Assembly: GCF_016901135.1 (NCBI RefSeq) | Contig: NZ_JAFEVL010000020.1 | Coordinates: 62,001-126,000, forward strand | Source: Martinezella lusitana | GTDB lineage: Bacteria > Pseudomonadota > Alphaproteobacteria > Rhizobiales > Rhizobiaceae | Length of the DNA stretch: 64,000 nt | Direction: 5' to 3' | In this document: piece after piece, positions 47,245 through 56,421 of the stretch | How the letters are laid out: the number at the start of each line of letters is the position of its first letter | Position numbering within the stretch: the stretch's first letter is position 1 | The notes under the pieces: model-generated | Seen by the model: the letters and a program-made list of their open reading frames with translations, nothing else | Told to the model about the DNA's origin: nothing | Databases searched by the model: none | Translations under genes and position numbers: made by a program

Positions 47245-48270
47245 TCACAACTCGATGACGATCTTGCCGAAGGCACCGTGATCGAGATGATCAAAGGCGG
47301 CCGGAACTTCACCGAAGGCGTAGCGATGATCGATGACGGGCTTCAGGCCGATCTTGTCGATGGCGCGCACGAAATCTTCGAGCGCCCGGCGATGGCCGAC
47401 TGAGATACCCTGGATGACGGGAGATTTCAGCAGCAGCGGGCCGGCTGGCCCGGAAATGTCGAAACCTTCCAATACGCCGATGACGGAAATGCGGCCATGC
47501 GGCGCCACAGCCTTCAGCGATTGGCCAAGATTCGGGCCGCCGGCAATTTCGAAGATATGGTCGACGCCGCGATCGTTGGTGAGGCGATAGACTTCCTCCA
47601 CCCAGTCACCGGCATTGCGGTCGATGCCGTGATGGGCTCCCAGCGCCTTTGCCCGTGCCAGCTTTTCAGGCCCAGAGGACGTCACGAACACCTCCGCCCC
47701 CTGAGCGGCGGCGATCTGCAGGCCGAATAGCGACACGCCGCCGGTTCCCTGCACCAGCACGCTGTCGCCGGGCTTGATCTTGCCGCGTTCCACCAGGGCG
47801 AACCATGCCGTCAGACCGGCGCAGGGCAGGGTGCTTGCCTCGCCATGATCGAGGCTGTTCGGCGCCGTCACGAGCCAGTCTTCTGACAGGGCGACATATT
47901 CGGAGAGCACGCCGGTATGAAAGCCGCCGAGCGTGCGGTAGGGCGGGTTGCGGGCATCGCCGAGCGGCTTGCCGTCAATCCAGTCCGGATGGAAGGTCGA
48001 GATAACCCGATCGCCAGCCGAAAATCTGGTGACATCGTCTCCCACGGCTTCGACCACGCCTGCCATGTCGGAGGCCGGTACGAAGGGAAACTGGATCGGC
48101 AAACCCATGCCGGTCTCACGAACGAGCTTGTCGCGATAGTTCAGCGAAACCGCTTTCACCCGCACGAGGACTTCACCGCGGGCCGGCGTCGGAACCGCCG
48201 TTTCGGTAAGGTTCAAGGCAGCGTCAACGCCGATCGTATCGAGAGTCCAGCGCTTCATGGTCTTCGTCAT
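47245..48270 (-). CDS. Medium-chain dehydrogenase/reductase (quinone-reductase-like, zinc-free type)
   Basis: This is a 341-residue MDR enzyme. The ATG at 48270 is favoured because three consecutive ATGs follow GCAGGAG and this one has proper spacing. The N-terminus VKAVSLNYRDKLV shows the NYRD signature of the zinc-independent quinone-oxidoreductase group, and the NADPH motif is VLVQGTGGVSLFGLQ. It should reduce a quinone or enone. It is divergent from a LysR gene, with a GGAAGCAA-N16-TTGCTTCC repeat in the 109-base gap. Confidence 0.9.
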   Translation of the reverse strand: MTKTMKRWTLDTIGVDAALNLTETAVPTPARGEVLVRVKAVSLNYRDKLVRETGMGLPIQFPFVPASDMAGVVEAVGDDVTRFSAGDRVISTFHPDWIDGKPLGDARNPPYRTLGGFHTGVLSEYVALSEDWLVTAPNSLDHGEASTLPCAGLTAWFALVERGKIKPGDSVLVQGTGGVSLFGLQIAAAQGAEVFVTSSGPEKLARAKALGAHHGIDRNAGDWVEEVYRLTNDRGVDHIFEIAGGPNLGQSLKAVAPHGRISVIGVLEGFDISGPAGPLLLKSPVIQGISVGHRRALEDFVRAIDKIGLKPVIDHRYAFGEVPAAFDHLDHGAFGKIVIEL

Positions 48271-48290
48271 CATCATCTCCTGCGAGGAAT

Positions 48291-48322
48291 GGAAGCAATG
48301 AAGCGACTATATCGTTGCTTCC
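48291..48322. promoter_or_regulatory. Inverted repeat in the MDR/LysR gap
   Basis: GGAAGCAA (48291-48298) and TTGCTTCC (48315-48322) are perfect complements. A third copy, AGGAAGCAATTG, lies at 48366-48377 over the LysR ribosome site. AGTGG-N11-CCACT is at 48331-48351. Three half-sites of one sequence strongly suggest an autoregulated LysR operator. Confidence 0.55.
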
Positions 48323-48379
48323 ATGTCGCCAGTGGCGATATAATTTCCACTAACTGGTTCCCAACAGGAAGCAATTGTC

Positions 48380-49282
48380 ATGAATGACATGCTCAACGGC
48401 ATTCCGGAATTCGTGGAGGCAGTCGAGGCCGGCGGGTTCTCGGCAGCAGCAGTTCGCATGAACCTCTCACGCTCGGCAATCGGCAAGACCATCGCCAGGC
48501 TGGAAAAGCGCTTGAATGTCCGCCTCTTTCACCGCACCACCCGCATGCAGAGCCTCACGGACGAAGGCCAAGCTTTCTACGAGCGCTGCCGCCGGGCGCT
48601 GGACGAGATACAATCGGGCGAGGCCATGCTGGAATCGGGCAAGCGCGAGGTAACGGGACGCCTGCGCATCTCCATGCCCGTACTCTTCGGGCGCCGCTGT
48701 GCCGCGCCGCTGCTGCTGGAGTTGGCCCGCATTCACCCCAAGCTCGAACTGGACCTATCCTTCAGCGATCGTGTCGTCGATCTGTTCGACGAGGGCTTCG
48801 ATCTTGCCATTCGCAACGGCGTGCTGCGCGATGAAGCAGGTCTTGCCGCCCGCAAGATCGCCTTCAATCGGATGATGCTTTGCGCCTCTCCCAGTTATCT
48901 CGCCGCAAAAGGCACACCACGGACCATCGCCGACCTCGCCGGGCACGACCTGATTGTTTATGCGCGGTCTGGCGAGGCGAAGAAATGGACCTTCCTGCAA
49001 CAGGACGGCTCGGCCGTCGAATACCTTCCCGCAACGCGTCTGCGCTTCGACGATTTGGAGGTCCTTGCCGACGCGGCGGTGTCCGGAATGGGGATCACCT
49101 GGCTGCCCTGCTGGCTAGTGCGCGACTACATGTCTGCGGGCATGCTCGTGCCGGCGTTGAAGAACATTTCCAGCCGGGCCGTGAATATCTATGCGGTTTG
49201 GCCGCAGACGCCGCAGCTTTCGCTGAAGATGCGGGTGGTTATCGACTTGCTGGCCGAGCGCCTGCCTGACGTCATGGACTGA
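48380..49282 (+). CDS. LysR-family transcriptional regulator
   Basis: This is a 300-residue LysR regulator. The DNA-binding domain is IPEFVEAVEAGGFSAAAVRM and NLSRSAIGKTIARLEKRLNV, and the effector domain begins RLRISMPVLFGRRCAAPLL. Its ribosome site AGGAAGC overlaps one copy of the GGAAGCAA half-site found twice more in the divergent gap. This implies that binding could block its own translation start region and shut off both genes. It is divergent from the MDR gene. Confidence 0.92.
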   Translation: MNDMLNGIPEFVEAVEAGGFSAAAVRMNLSRSAIGKTIARLEKRLNVRLFHRTTRMQSLTDEGQAFYERCRRALDEIQSGEAMLESGKREVTGRLRISMPVLFGRRCAAPLLLELARIHPKLELDLSFSDRVVDLFDEGFDLAIRNGVLRDEAGLAARKIAFNRMMLCASPSYLAAKGTPRTIADLAGHDLIVYARSGEAKKWTFLQQDGSAVEYLPATRLRFDDLEVLADAAVSGMGITWLPCWLVRDYMSAGMLVPALKNISSRAVNIYAVWPQTPQLSLKMRVVIDLLAERLPDVMD

Positions 49283-49305
49283 CGGATCGGCGGTTCATGT
49301 GGCTG

Positions 49306-49602
49306 CTAGAGACGGCTGCCGTCCATAAACACCCGGTTCCACGCCAGGATCTGCACCGATTTTCTGAGCCCGGCGGACCAGAAGGGATCGTCCTTCACCA
49401 GACGATCGACATCATCTGAGCTCTCCGCTTCGACAAGCCATAGGCCGCCGGCAAATGTGTCGCCTTCCCGGCTGAGCGGTCCCGCCGTCCTGATGGAGGC
49501 TGCGTTCGCCTCCAGAAAGGTGAAGTGACGCTCCAGATATTCCTTGCGAATGACGGCGGCATCTCGCCGGTCGTCTTCAAACAAAACTGCGAATAGTTTC
49601 AT
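49306..49602 (-). CDS. YciI-family protein
   Basis: This is a 98-residue ferredoxin-like alpha/beta protein of the YciI/YCII family. The start ATG at 49602 has GGAGG upstream. The typical ends are KLFAVLFEDD and SVQILAWNRVFMDG, with a conserved His and Asp in ERHFTFLE and VKDDPFW. Its homologues act as small decomposing or accessory enzymes in oxidative metabolism, mostly uncharacterised. The longer frame to 50061 runs antisense through the LysR gene and is rejected. It is divergent from a LysR gene. Confidence 0.85.
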   Translation of the reverse strand: MKLFAVLFEDDRRDAAVIRKEYLERHFTFLEANAASIRTAGPLSREGDTFAGGLWLVEAESSDDVDRLVKDDPFWSAGLRKSVQILAWNRVFMDGSRL

Positions 49603-49637
49603 TGTAGCCTCCTTGCTAGACCTTCCCAGCCTATGGC

Positions 49638-49655
49638 TGCAATAATGCGATTGCA
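49638..49655. promoter_or_regulatory. TGCAAT-N6-ATTGCA dyad in the YciI/LysR gap
   Basis: This perfect 18-base dyad lies between the divergent YciI and LysR genes. A second small palindrome, GGCAA-GT-TTGCC, is at 49659-49670. Both are candidate LysR operators. Confidence 0.5.
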
Positions 49656-49686
49656 TGCGGCAAGTTTGCCGTAGGGAGCTCCAAAA

Positions 49687-50568
49687 TTGCACGATATCGA
49701 TTGGAATGACCTGCGCTATGTCCTTGCTCTGGCCCGCGGACGTTCCTTCGCCGCGGCCGGAAGGGAACTCGGCACCGATGCGACGACTGTTGGCCGACGC
49801 CTGAGAATAGTGGAGCAGCATCTCGGCGCGGCCCTGTTCCAGCGCGATGCAGGCGGCATGATGTTGCCGACGCCGACGGGCGAAATTGCTGTGGCGCGGG
49901 CCGAAGCGATCGAGGCGGAAGTCGCGGCGCTGTCGGGGGCCCTGGAGGCGGCCGATCCCATGGCGCTCGGCAAGGTGCGCTTGACGGCGCCGCCATCCTT
50001 CATCAATCGCCTGCTGATCCGGGCAGCACCGGGCCTCCTCACGCGTCACCCCGGCCTGCAATTGGAGCTCATCGGCGACGCCCGCAATTTCAACCTGACC
50101 CGCCGCGAGGCGGACATGGCACTACGGCTTGCAAGGCCAGCCGACATTGCGAACAGCAAAGTCGTGGCGCGGCGCATCGCGACGCTCAATTATGCCGTCT
50201 ATGTAGCGACGGGACAGCAGGATCAGGCGGAAAACCTGCCCTGGCTTATTTATGAGGAAGCGATGGCGCATCTGCCGCACGCCCGCTGGATCGCAGCCCA
50301 GGCGGAGAAGTCCGGCCGCGCCGGGGCCCTCGCGGTCAATGATGCCGAATCCCTGCTTCAGGCTGCGGTCGCCGGATTGGGGCGCGCGCTCCTGCCGACA
50401 ATTCTGGCTGAGGATGCCGATGGTCTCTGCCGCGTCGACACCGGCGACAAAAGCCTGCCGGTGCGGGAGCTATGGCTGCTGACGCATGCGGAGCTTCGAC
50501 AGCTCGCCCGCATTCGTGCGGTTTCGGGATGGCTGGACAAGGTATTCCACCATCCGCCCACTCAATAG
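49687..50568 (+). CDS. LysR-family transcriptional regulator (TTG start)
   Basis: This is a 293-residue LysR regulator starting at TTG 49687 with AGGGAGC about seven bases upstream. No ATG is suitably placed. The helix-turn-helix is DWNDLRYVLALARGRSFAAA, GRELGTDATTVGRRLRIVEQ, of the group with an N-terminal DW motif. The effector domain holds VRLTAPPSFINRLLIRAAPG. It is divergent from the YciI gene, with a perfect TGCAAT dyad between them, so YciI is the likely target. Confidence 0.9.
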   Translation: MHDIDWNDLRYVLALARGRSFAAAGRELGTDATTVGRRLRIVEQHLGAALFQRDAGGMMLPTPTGEIAVARAEAIEAEVAALSGALEAADPMALGKVRLTAPPSFINRLLIRAAPGLLTRHPGLQLELIGDARNFNLTRREADMALRLARPADIANSKVVARRIATLNYAVYVATGQQDQAENLPWLIYEEAMAHLPHARWIAAQAEKSGRAGALAVNDAESLLQAAVAGLGRALLPTILAEDADGLCRVDTGDKSLPVRELWLLTHAELRQLARIRAVSGWLDKVFHHPPTQ

Positions 50569-50585
50569 CCCGAATGATGGTAAGA

Positions 50586-50610
50586 GAGGCGGCGCTTGGC
50601 GTGCCGCCTC
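50586..50610. terminator. Stem-loop between convergent LysR and DUF305 genes
   Basis: GAGGCGGC (50586-50593) and GCCGCCTC (50603-50610) flank a nine-base loop, between the two converging stop codons. T-tracts are weak on both sides, so it is a modest terminator candidate. Confidence 0.5.
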
Positions 50611-50624
50611 CCGTTCTCGCGAAA

Positions 50625-50993
50625 TTACTTGCCGTGCTTTTTCAGCCAGGCCTTCATTTCCTTGATCTCGGCTTCCTGTGCGGTGACGACGGCCTCCGCC
50701 AGTTTGCGCAGTTCCGGATCCTTGCCGTATTTCAACTCCACCTTGGCCATGTCGATCGCGCCCTGATGATGCGGGATCATGCCGCGGACGAAATCCGCGT
50801 CGGCATCGCCGCTATAGGTGATCATCATGTCCTTGTGCATCTTGCCCATGGCATCGTTGAAAGCCTTGCTGGAGGCGCCCTGGTCGCCCATCGGCTTGCT
50901 CATGTCCATGCCCGACATATCATCAGCAAGGGCGGGAAGGGTAAAGGCCAAGGCGAAAGCGCCGGCGAGGATAAGGATTCTTGACGTAGACAT
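50625..50993 (-). CDS. DUF305 periplasmic protein
   Basis: This is a 122-residue exported protein. A signal peptide (to about residue 23, ALADD) is followed by a Met/Asp-rich segment ([14 protein letters not shown]) and the DUF305 ferritin-like helical motif [20 protein letters not shown]. The paired histidines and methionines suggest copper or other metal binding, as in DUF305 proteins found beside copper-resistance genes. The ATG at 50993 has GGAAAGGA upstream. It is preceded on the same strand by a Cys/His/Met-rich small protein gene, probably in one operon. Confidence 0.9.
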   Translation of the reverse strand: MSTSRILILAGAFALAFTLPALADDMSGMDMSKPMGDQGASSKAFNDAMGKMHKDMMITYSGDADADFVRGMIPHHQGAIDMAKVELKYGKDPELRKLAEAVVTAQEAEIKEMKAWLKKHGK

Positions 50994-51068
50994 AGGTGTC
51001 CTTTCCGTTTCTGGACGGTATCTGACTTTGAGCGGAGAACCCGCTCTTGCAATGAAAACAGAGGATCG

Positions 51069-51437
51069 TCAGGCGAAACGTGGAGGCGGCGCCGTCGGCT
51101 CCGGGCGGGAGCCGGCAAGACGCTGACCGGGCGCGGGCACCGGATAGGAGAACGCATCCTTCCTACCGTCGGCAGCCGCAAGCACTGGCGTCACGGCCAG
51201 GCAGGCCGCACAGGACGGCACATGCGCCATGCCGCCGGCGCAGGGATTTTCGGGCTTCTTCTCTTGATGCTGCGCCATCTGACCATGGCCGGTCATATCG
51301 CCACGCATGTCCATGGCGGATGCAGCCGGCGTAGCCATCCCTGAATCGCAGATAGGACAGTTCGCCAGCGCCGGCATGGCACCGTAGAACAGCCAGGCAA
51401 TCAGCATCGTCAGGATCGCGAAGAAGCGCATGGGCAT
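51069..51437 (-). CDS. Cys/Met/His-rich exported small protein
   Basis: This is a 122-residue protein from ATG 51437; ATG 51431 is nearly equivalent. A hydrophobic leader (FFAILTMLIAWLFYGAMPALA) precedes NCPICDSGM, an alternating Met/His stretch (MDMRGDMTGHGQMAQHQ) and SCAACLA near a second hydrophobic segment. The CxxC pairs and Met/His run suggest binding of a soft metal such as copper. It precedes DUF305 by 75 bases on the same strand, supporting a metal-handling operon. I know of no specific family. Confidence 0.7.
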   Translation of the reverse strand: MPMRFFAILTMLIAWLFYGAMPALANCPICDSGMATPAASAMDMRGDMTGHGQMAQHQEKKPENPCAGGMAHVPSCAACLAVTPVLAAADGRKDAFSYPVPAPGQRLAGSRPEPTAPPPRFA

Positions 51438-51500
51438 GAACCTAGCTGCGCATGCTTCGAAGGCAAGCGCAAATTGCATCAATCCGATGCTGGGCGGCGA

Positions 51501-52028
51501 TCAAGGCAGCAGTTTGACCTGCTTGATGATTTTGACCGGAGGAAAGCTGATGCAATCGATGGCATCGAAGGTCACGATAAATGGCGCCCGCTTTCGCGCC
51601 GCCCATTCCAGTGCTTGCGTCTTTGAGGCGGCGGGAATGTTCATGGCGATGGTACAATGCGGTTGCCAATGGTCCGGGCGATAATGCTCATGGCACAGTG
51701 CGGGATCGATGTCGTCATGGATGGCACGATGAACGCGTCTCAGCATGCGGTCGTCGGCGGGGCGCGCCCACAGAACCAGCGTCTCGTTGGGAAAATGGCC
51801 GATATCCGAAAATTCGATCGCTATGGCCGGCACGTTGGCGAACACTTTTTCAGCCGTTGCGAAAAGATCCGCCGGCAGAATGTCCTCATAGATGGCAAAA
51901 GTCAGATGTGGAGGATAGTCCAGGCGCTCCATAGACGGGATGCTTTCGAACCTGCTGGCCTCTCGCCAGAGATCCACGACGGGAGCGGCGCTGGCATTCG
52001 AACATTTCAGAACGATCGCGTATGGCAT
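51501..52028 (-). CDS. 2H phosphoesterase (2'-5' RNA ligase-like)
   Basis: This is a 175-residue protein of the 2H phosphoesterase superfamily. The two catalytic HxT motifs are PHLTFAIY and PHCTIAM. The start is the ATG at 52028 (MPYAIVLK), in preference to the longer frame to 52070. Members hydrolyse or form cyclic 2',3'-phosphate or 2'-5' linkages in RNA or nucleotide metabolites, and the target here is unknown. It lies between the DUF305 operon and divergent hisS. Confidence 0.88.
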   Translation of the reverse strand: MPYAIVLKCSNASAAPVVDLWREASRFESIPSMERLDYPPHLTFAIYEDILPADLFATAEKVFANVPAIAIEFSDIGHFPNETLVLWARPADDRMLRRVHRAIHDDIDPALCHEHYRPDHWQPHCTIAMNIPAASKTQALEWAARKRAPFIVTFDAIDCISFPPVKIIKQVKLLP

Positions 52029-52143
52029 GCGTCTCTGTCTCGCTGTCTCGCTTTTGTCGGCCGCTAACATATAACAATCCTTGCCGCATTCCGCCCAATC
52101 CGCTAGTTAACCGCCACTGTTCCCGTACCGGATTACCCTACAG

Positions 52144-53667
52144 ATGAGCGACAAGCAGAAGAAACCACAGAAGCTCAAGGCCCGCCTGCCGCGCGGCTTT
52201 GTCGATCGTTCGGCAAGCGATATTCGCGCCGTCAACGAGATGACCGCAAAGATCCGTAGGGTATACGAGCATTATGGTTTCGATCCCGTCGAGACGCCGC
52301 TGTTCGAATATACCGATGCGCTCGGCAAGTTCCTGCCCGATAGCGACCGGCCCAACGAAGGCGTCTTCTCGCTTCAGGACGATGACGAGCAATGGATGTC
52401 GCTGCGCTACGACCTGACGGCACCGCTTGCCCGTCATGTCGCGGAGAATTTCAACGAGATCCAGCTCCCCTACCGCACCTATCGCGCCGGCTATGTCTTC
52501 CGCAATGAAAAGCCGGGTCCGGGCCGCTTCCGCCAGTTCATGCAGTTCGATGCCGATACCGTCGGCGCGCCGGGCGTACAGGCCGATGCCGAAATGTGCA
52601 TGATGATGGCCGATACGCTGGAAGCTCTCGGCATCAAGCGCGGCGATTATGTGATCCGCGTCAATAACCGCAAGGTTCTGGATGGCGTGTTGGAAGCGAT
52701 CGGTCTCGGCGGCGACGACAAGGCCGGCCAGCGGTTGAACGTATTGCGCGCCATCGACAAGCTGGACAAATTCGGCCCCGAAGGCGTGGCGTTGCTGTTG
52801 GGGCCCGGCCGCAAGGACGAGTCCGGCGATTTCACCAAGGGCGCCGGGCTCGATGTCGAGCAGATCGACAAGGTGCTCTTCTTCGTCGGCATCAAGGATT
52901 ATGCCGAAAGCGCCGTCCAGCTCGCCGAGCTGGTCGCCGGCACCTCGAATGGTGGTGAAGGCGTCGAGGAGTTGAATTTCATCGGCAGCCTCGTCACCAG
53001 CGCCGGCTATCAGGCGGATCGTATCAAGATCGACCCGTCCGTCGTGCGCGGCCTCGAATATTATACCGGCCCTGTCTACGAGGCCGAGCTGCTGTTCGAC
53101 GTCACCAATGAGAAGGGCGAAAAGGTCGTCTTCGGCTCAGTCGGCGGTGGTGGCCGTTATGACGGGCTCGTCTCGCGCTTCATGGGCCAGCCCGTGCCGG
53201 CCACCGGCTTCTCCATCGGCGTCTCCCGCCTGATGACGGCGCTGAAAAACCTCGGCAAGCTCGGCCAGGACGAGGTGATCGCTCCGGTCCTCGTCACCGT
53301 CATGGATGGCGATGTCGAGGCCATGGGCCGCTATCAGCGCTTCACGCAGCAGCTGCGTGCCGCCGGCATCCGCGCCGAAATGTTCCAGGGCAACTGGAAG
53401 AAGTTCGGCAATCAGCTGAAATATGCCGACCGCCGCGGCTGCCCGATCGCCATCATCCAGGGCGGCGATGAGCGCGCCCAGGGCGTCGTCCAGCTCAAGG
53501 ATCTGATCGAGGGCAAGCGCCTCTCCGGCGAGATCGAGGACAATGCCAGCTGGCGCGAAGCCCGCGTCGCGCAGGACGTTGTGCCGGAGGCAGAATTGGT
53601 CGCCAAGGTACTGGAAATACTGGCGGCACAGGCGGAAGATCGGAAGAGAGCGAACGGTAATGTCTGA
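52144..53667 (+). CDS. hisS: Histidyl-tRNA synthetase
   Basis: This is a 507-residue class II synthetase. Motif 1 lies in the helix around [12 protein letters not shown], motif 2 is [18 protein letters not shown] and the histidine-specific motif is [14 protein letters not shown]. Motif 3 contains [13 protein letters not shown]. The length and the insertion-bearing alphaproteobacterial form fit. It starts the hisS-hisZ-hisG run, but a 160-base repeat separates it from hisZ. The N-terminal 15 residues are basic. Confidence 0.96.
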   Translation: MSDKQKKPQKLKARLPRGFVDRSASDIRAVNEMTAKIRRVYEHYGFDPVETPLFEYTDALGKFLPDSDRPNEGVFSLQDDDEQWMSLRYDLTAPLARHVAENFNEIQLPYRTYRAGYVFRNEKPGPGRFRQFMQFDADTVGAPGVQADAEMCMMMADTLEALGIKRGDYVIRVNNRKVLDGVLEAIGLGGDDKAGQRLNVLRAIDKLDKFGPEGVALLLGPGRKDESGDFTKGAGLDVEQIDKVLFFVGIKDYAESAVQLAELVAGTSNGGEGVEELNFIGSLVTSAGYQADRIKIDPSVVRGLEYYTGPVYEAELLFDVTNEKGEKVVFGSVGGGGRYDGLVSRFMGQPVPATGFSIGVSRLMTALKNLGKLGQDEVIAPVLVTVMDGDVEAMGRYQRFTQQLRAAGIRAEMFQGNWKKFGNQLKYADRRGCPIAIIQGGDERAQGVVQLKDLIEGKRLSGEIEDNASWREARVAQDVVPEAELVAKVLEILAAQAEDRKRANGNV

Positions 53668-53679
53668 GTGCGTGGCCTT

Positions 53680-53839
53680 GCCCCTCACCCTAACCCTCTC
53701 CCCGCAGGCGGGGCGAGGGGACGACCTCTTTCGCTGCAGCCTGTCGATTCCCATGGGGCCGAGAGGTAACAGAGGGCGCGTCTATCCCCTTCTCCCCGTC
53801 AGAACGGGGAGAAGGTGGCCGATAGGCCGGATGAGGGGC
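53680..53839 (+). repeat. RIME-like palindromic repeat, copy 2 (hisS-hisZ gap)
   Basis: This 160-base element is in the same orientation and of the same length as copy 1 at 39068-39227, with near-identical ends (GCCCCTCACCC...TGAGGGGC). Its internal hairpins share CTCTCCCCGCAGGCGGGG and CTTCTCCCCGTC. It sits between two genes of one biosynthetic run. The hisZ reading frame is open into its right end. Confidence 0.85.
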
Positions 53840-53871
53840 CTTGGTGGAAGCGAGAAGGGAGTTTTTATCCC

Positions 53872-54990
53872 ATGCCCCTGATCAACCTCCCGGATTTTAC
53901 CAGCGATCTCCTTGCCGAATTTACCGGCCGGCGGACGGAGCGGGTGGATACGCCCATCATCCAGCCGGCCGAGCCGTTTCTCGATATGGCGGGCGAAGAC
54001 TTGCGTCGTCGCATCTTCATGACGGAGAGCGAAACCGGCGCCAGCCTTTGCCTGCGTCCAGAATTCACCATTCCCGTCTGCCTGCGCCATATCGAAACCG
54101 CGACCGGCACGCCGAAGCGCTATTCCTATCTGGGCGAAATCTTCCGCCAGCGCCGCGAGGGCGGCCATGAATTCTATCAGGCCGGCATCGAGGATCTCGG
54201 CGACCGCGATACGGCAAGCGCCGATGCGCGCGCCATAGGCGACGCCATCGCCATTCTCGATCGCCTGGTGCCTGGCAAGCCATTGTCCGTGACCCTGGGT
54301 GACCAGGCTGTGTTCGAGGCGGTCGTCCAGGCACTCGGTCTGCCTTCCGGCTGGCAGAAGCGGCTGATCCATGCCTTCGGCAACATGATGCAGCTCGAAA
54401 CCCTGCTGGCGCGTCTGGCAAGCCCGCAGCGGGTGACCGGCCTCGATCCGCATGTGCTCGATTTCCTCAACCGCGGCGACGAGCAGGGGCTGGTCATCCA
54501 CATCGACAACACCATGCAGGCGACCGGTTATTCCACCAATGCCAGCCGCTCGCCACAGGAGATCGCCCGCCGTCTTCGCGAGAAGCTGGTTCTGTCGGAA
54601 ACCCGTCTCGATGATGCCGCCTTCGGCGTGCTGGAGGAGTTTCTATCGCTCAGCCTGCCGCTGGCAGACGCCTCGGCAGCGCTGGCCGGTTTCGCCGATG
54701 CGGCGGGCCTGAAGCTGGGCGCGGCGCTCGAAGGCTTCGATGCCCGTGTCGCGGCCCTCGCCAATGCCGGCGTCGATACATCGATTATCGAATATCGCGC
54801 CGCCTTTGGCCGCCCGCTCGACTATTATACCGGCCTCGTCTTCGAGGTGACGGTGGAGGGATCGACGGCGGTGCTCGCCGGCGGCGGCCGCTTCGACCGC
54901 CTGCTGACCCTTCTCGGCGCCAAGGATCATATCCCGGCCGTCGGCTTCGCGCTCTGGCTCGACCGTATCGAAACCGCGAGGGCAGCCTGA
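53872..54990 (+). CDS. hisZ: ATP phosphoribosyltransferase regulatory subunit HisZ
   Basis: This is a 372-residue class-II-synthetase-like protein that has lost aminoacylation and serves as the regulatory partner of short HisG. It resembles HisS in [18 protein letters not shown] and [15 protein letters not shown], with [10 protein letters not shown] later. I choose ATG 53872 with GAAGGGA upstream. An in-frame GTG at 53815 inside the repeat would add 19 residues. Its TGA shares one base with the hisG ATG. Confidence 0.95.
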   Translation: MPLINLPDFTSDLLAEFTGRRTERVDTPIIQPAEPFLDMAGEDLRRRIFMTESETGASLCLRPEFTIPVCLRHIETATGTPKRYSYLGEIFRQRREGGHEFYQAGIEDLGDRDTASADARAIGDAIAILDRLVPGKPLSVTLGDQAVFEAVVQALGLPSGWQKRLIHAFGNMMQLETLLARLASPQRVTGLDPHVLDFLNRGDEQGLVIHIDNTMQATGYSTNASRSPQEIARRLREKLVLSETRLDDAAFGVLEEFLSLSLPLADASAALAGFADAAGLKLGAALEGFDARVAALANAGVDTSIIEYRAAFGRPLDYYTGLVFEVTVEGSTAVLAGGGRFDRLLTLLGAKDHIPAVGFALWLDRIETARAA

Positions 54991-55685
54991 TGACCATCAC
55001 CATTGCGCTTCCCTCCAAGGGCCGGATGAAGGACGATTGCGCCGGGATATTCGAGCGCGCCGGCATGCCCATCGTCGCCGTCGGCAATGACCGCTCCTAT
55101 CGCGGCCGGGTCGAAGGCTGGGACGATGTCGAGATTGCCTTCCTGTCGGCCTCGGAAATCTCTCGCGAGCTCGGCAATGGCAGCGTCGATTTCGGCGTCA
55201 CCGGCGAGGACCTCGTGCGCGAAGGCATGGCGGAGGCGGATCGCCGCGTCGAATTCTCGGCCCGCCTCGGCTTCGGCCATGCCGATGTCGTGGTCGCCGT
55301 GCCCGATATCTGGCTCGATGTCGACACCATGGCCGATCTCGGCGATGTCGCCGCCGATTTCCGCGCCCGCCATGGCCGCAGGCTGACGGTTGCCACCAAA
55401 TATTGGCGGCTGACGCAGCAGTTCTTCTCCAGCCAGCACGGCATCCAGCTCTATCGCATCGTCGAAAGCCTCGGCGCTACCGAAGGTGCGCCGGCTGCCG
55501 GCTCCGCCGATATCATCGTCGACATTACTTCCACGGGCTCGACGCTGAGGGCGAACCATCTCAAGGTTCTGTCTGATGGCGTCATCCTGCGCTCGGAAGC
55601 GTGTCTCGTTCGCGCCCGCAAGCAAAGCCATGAGGGCAATCCCATGGTTCAGCGCATCGTCGCTGCGGTGCGTGCCGCGCTCTGA
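54990..55685 (+). CDS. hisG: ATP phosphoribosyltransferase, short form
   Basis: This 231-residue catalytic subunit starts histidine biosynthesis by joining ATP and PRPP. The PRPP site is [15 protein letters not shown], and the N-terminus [14 protein letters not shown] is typical. The short form lacks the ACT-like domain and needs HisZ, encoded immediately upstream with a one-base stop/start overlap. A clear bidirectional terminator follows. Confidence 0.96.
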   Translation: MTITIALPSKGRMKDDCAGIFERAGMPIVAVGNDRSYRGRVEGWDDVEIAFLSASEISRELGNGSVDFGVTGEDLVREGMAEADRRVEFSARLGFGHADVVVAVPDIWLDVDTMADLGDVAADFRARHGRRLTVATKYWRLTQQFFSSQHGIQLYRIVESLGATEGAPAAGSADIIVDITSTGSTLRANHLKVLSDGVILRSEACLVRARKQSHEGNPMVQRIVAAVRAAL

Positions 55686-55705
55686 TTTTTCGGATATTCG
55701 CGCAT

Positions 55706-55740
55706 AAAAAACCCGCCGGAGCGATCCGGCGGGCTTTTTT
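55706..55740. terminator. Bidirectional terminator between hisG and doxX
   Basis: CCCGCCGGA (55712-55720) and TCCGGCGGG (55725-55733) flank GCGA, with an A-tract before and T-tract after, so it works on both strands for the converging hisG and DoxX genes. Confidence 0.92.
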
Positions 55741-55762
55741 AGTCTTGGGAGATGCGCTGCAA

Positions 55763-56206
55763 TCAGGCGGTAGCGTAAGCACCGCGGCGTGCGTCGAGCG
55801 AATAGACACCTGCGCCGTTGGTGGCGAGCATGATGTAGGCGCCGGCGAGCGTGACGTTCTTCAGGAAGTTGACGAAGTTCAGGCCGTTGATCCAGCCGTT
55901 GGCGGCAGCCGGGAAGTCCGGAACGTTGACGGGCGTCAGGTGGAAGACGACGCCGGTGAAGATGCAGAAGGCGGCGAGCAGCCAGCCGACGATGCGGACC
56001 TGGAAGCCGATGAGAACGCAGACGCCGGTGACGAATTCGAAGGTGCCGGCGAGGTAGGTGAGCAGCGTTGCGGCTGGCATGCCGGCGCCGGCGATCATGC
56101 CGGCGGTGCTTGCCGGATCGGTCAGCTTGCCGAAGCCGGCGAAGATGAACATGAAGGCGAGCAGGATGCGCGCCACGAGGATGATGATGTTATTGGTGTT
56201 GGACAT
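55763..56206 (-). CDS. DoxX-family membrane protein
   Basis: This is a 147-residue inner-membrane protein with four hydrophobic helices (IIILVARILLAFMFIFAGFG, LTYLAGTFEFVTGVCVLIG, VGWLLAAFCIFTGVVFHL, FLKNVTLAGAYIMLATNG). The DoxX family includes thiosulfate:quinone oxidoreductase subunits and oxidative-stress-linked membrane proteins, but most members are uncharacterised. The ATG at 56206 follows GGAG. It ends at a shared terminator with hisG and is divergent from the GST gene. Confidence 0.9.
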   Translation of the reverse strand: MSNTNNIIILVARILLAFMFIFAGFGKLTDPASTAGMIAGAGMPAATLLTYLAGTFEFVTGVCVLIGFQVRIVGWLLAAFCIFTGVVFHLTPVNVPDFPAAANGWINGLNFVNFLKNVTLAGAYIMLATNGAGVYSLDARRGAYATA

Positions 56207-56421
56207 GACGGTCTCCAGTGAAAGTGGTTAAGGTCGGTGGCGACAATTTCTGAAGACTGATATTCGTGATTTTTGGGAGATTGGAAAGATAAACAACTGC
56301 GCACGATTAGTTCACAATCAGTGAACAATGACGATCGCTAACCGCTCTTCCCATCGGCTCCGTATCGGCTATGGTGGCGCGAAATCATCCGCCAAATCAC
56401 GATCTTCGGAAGGAAACCGTC

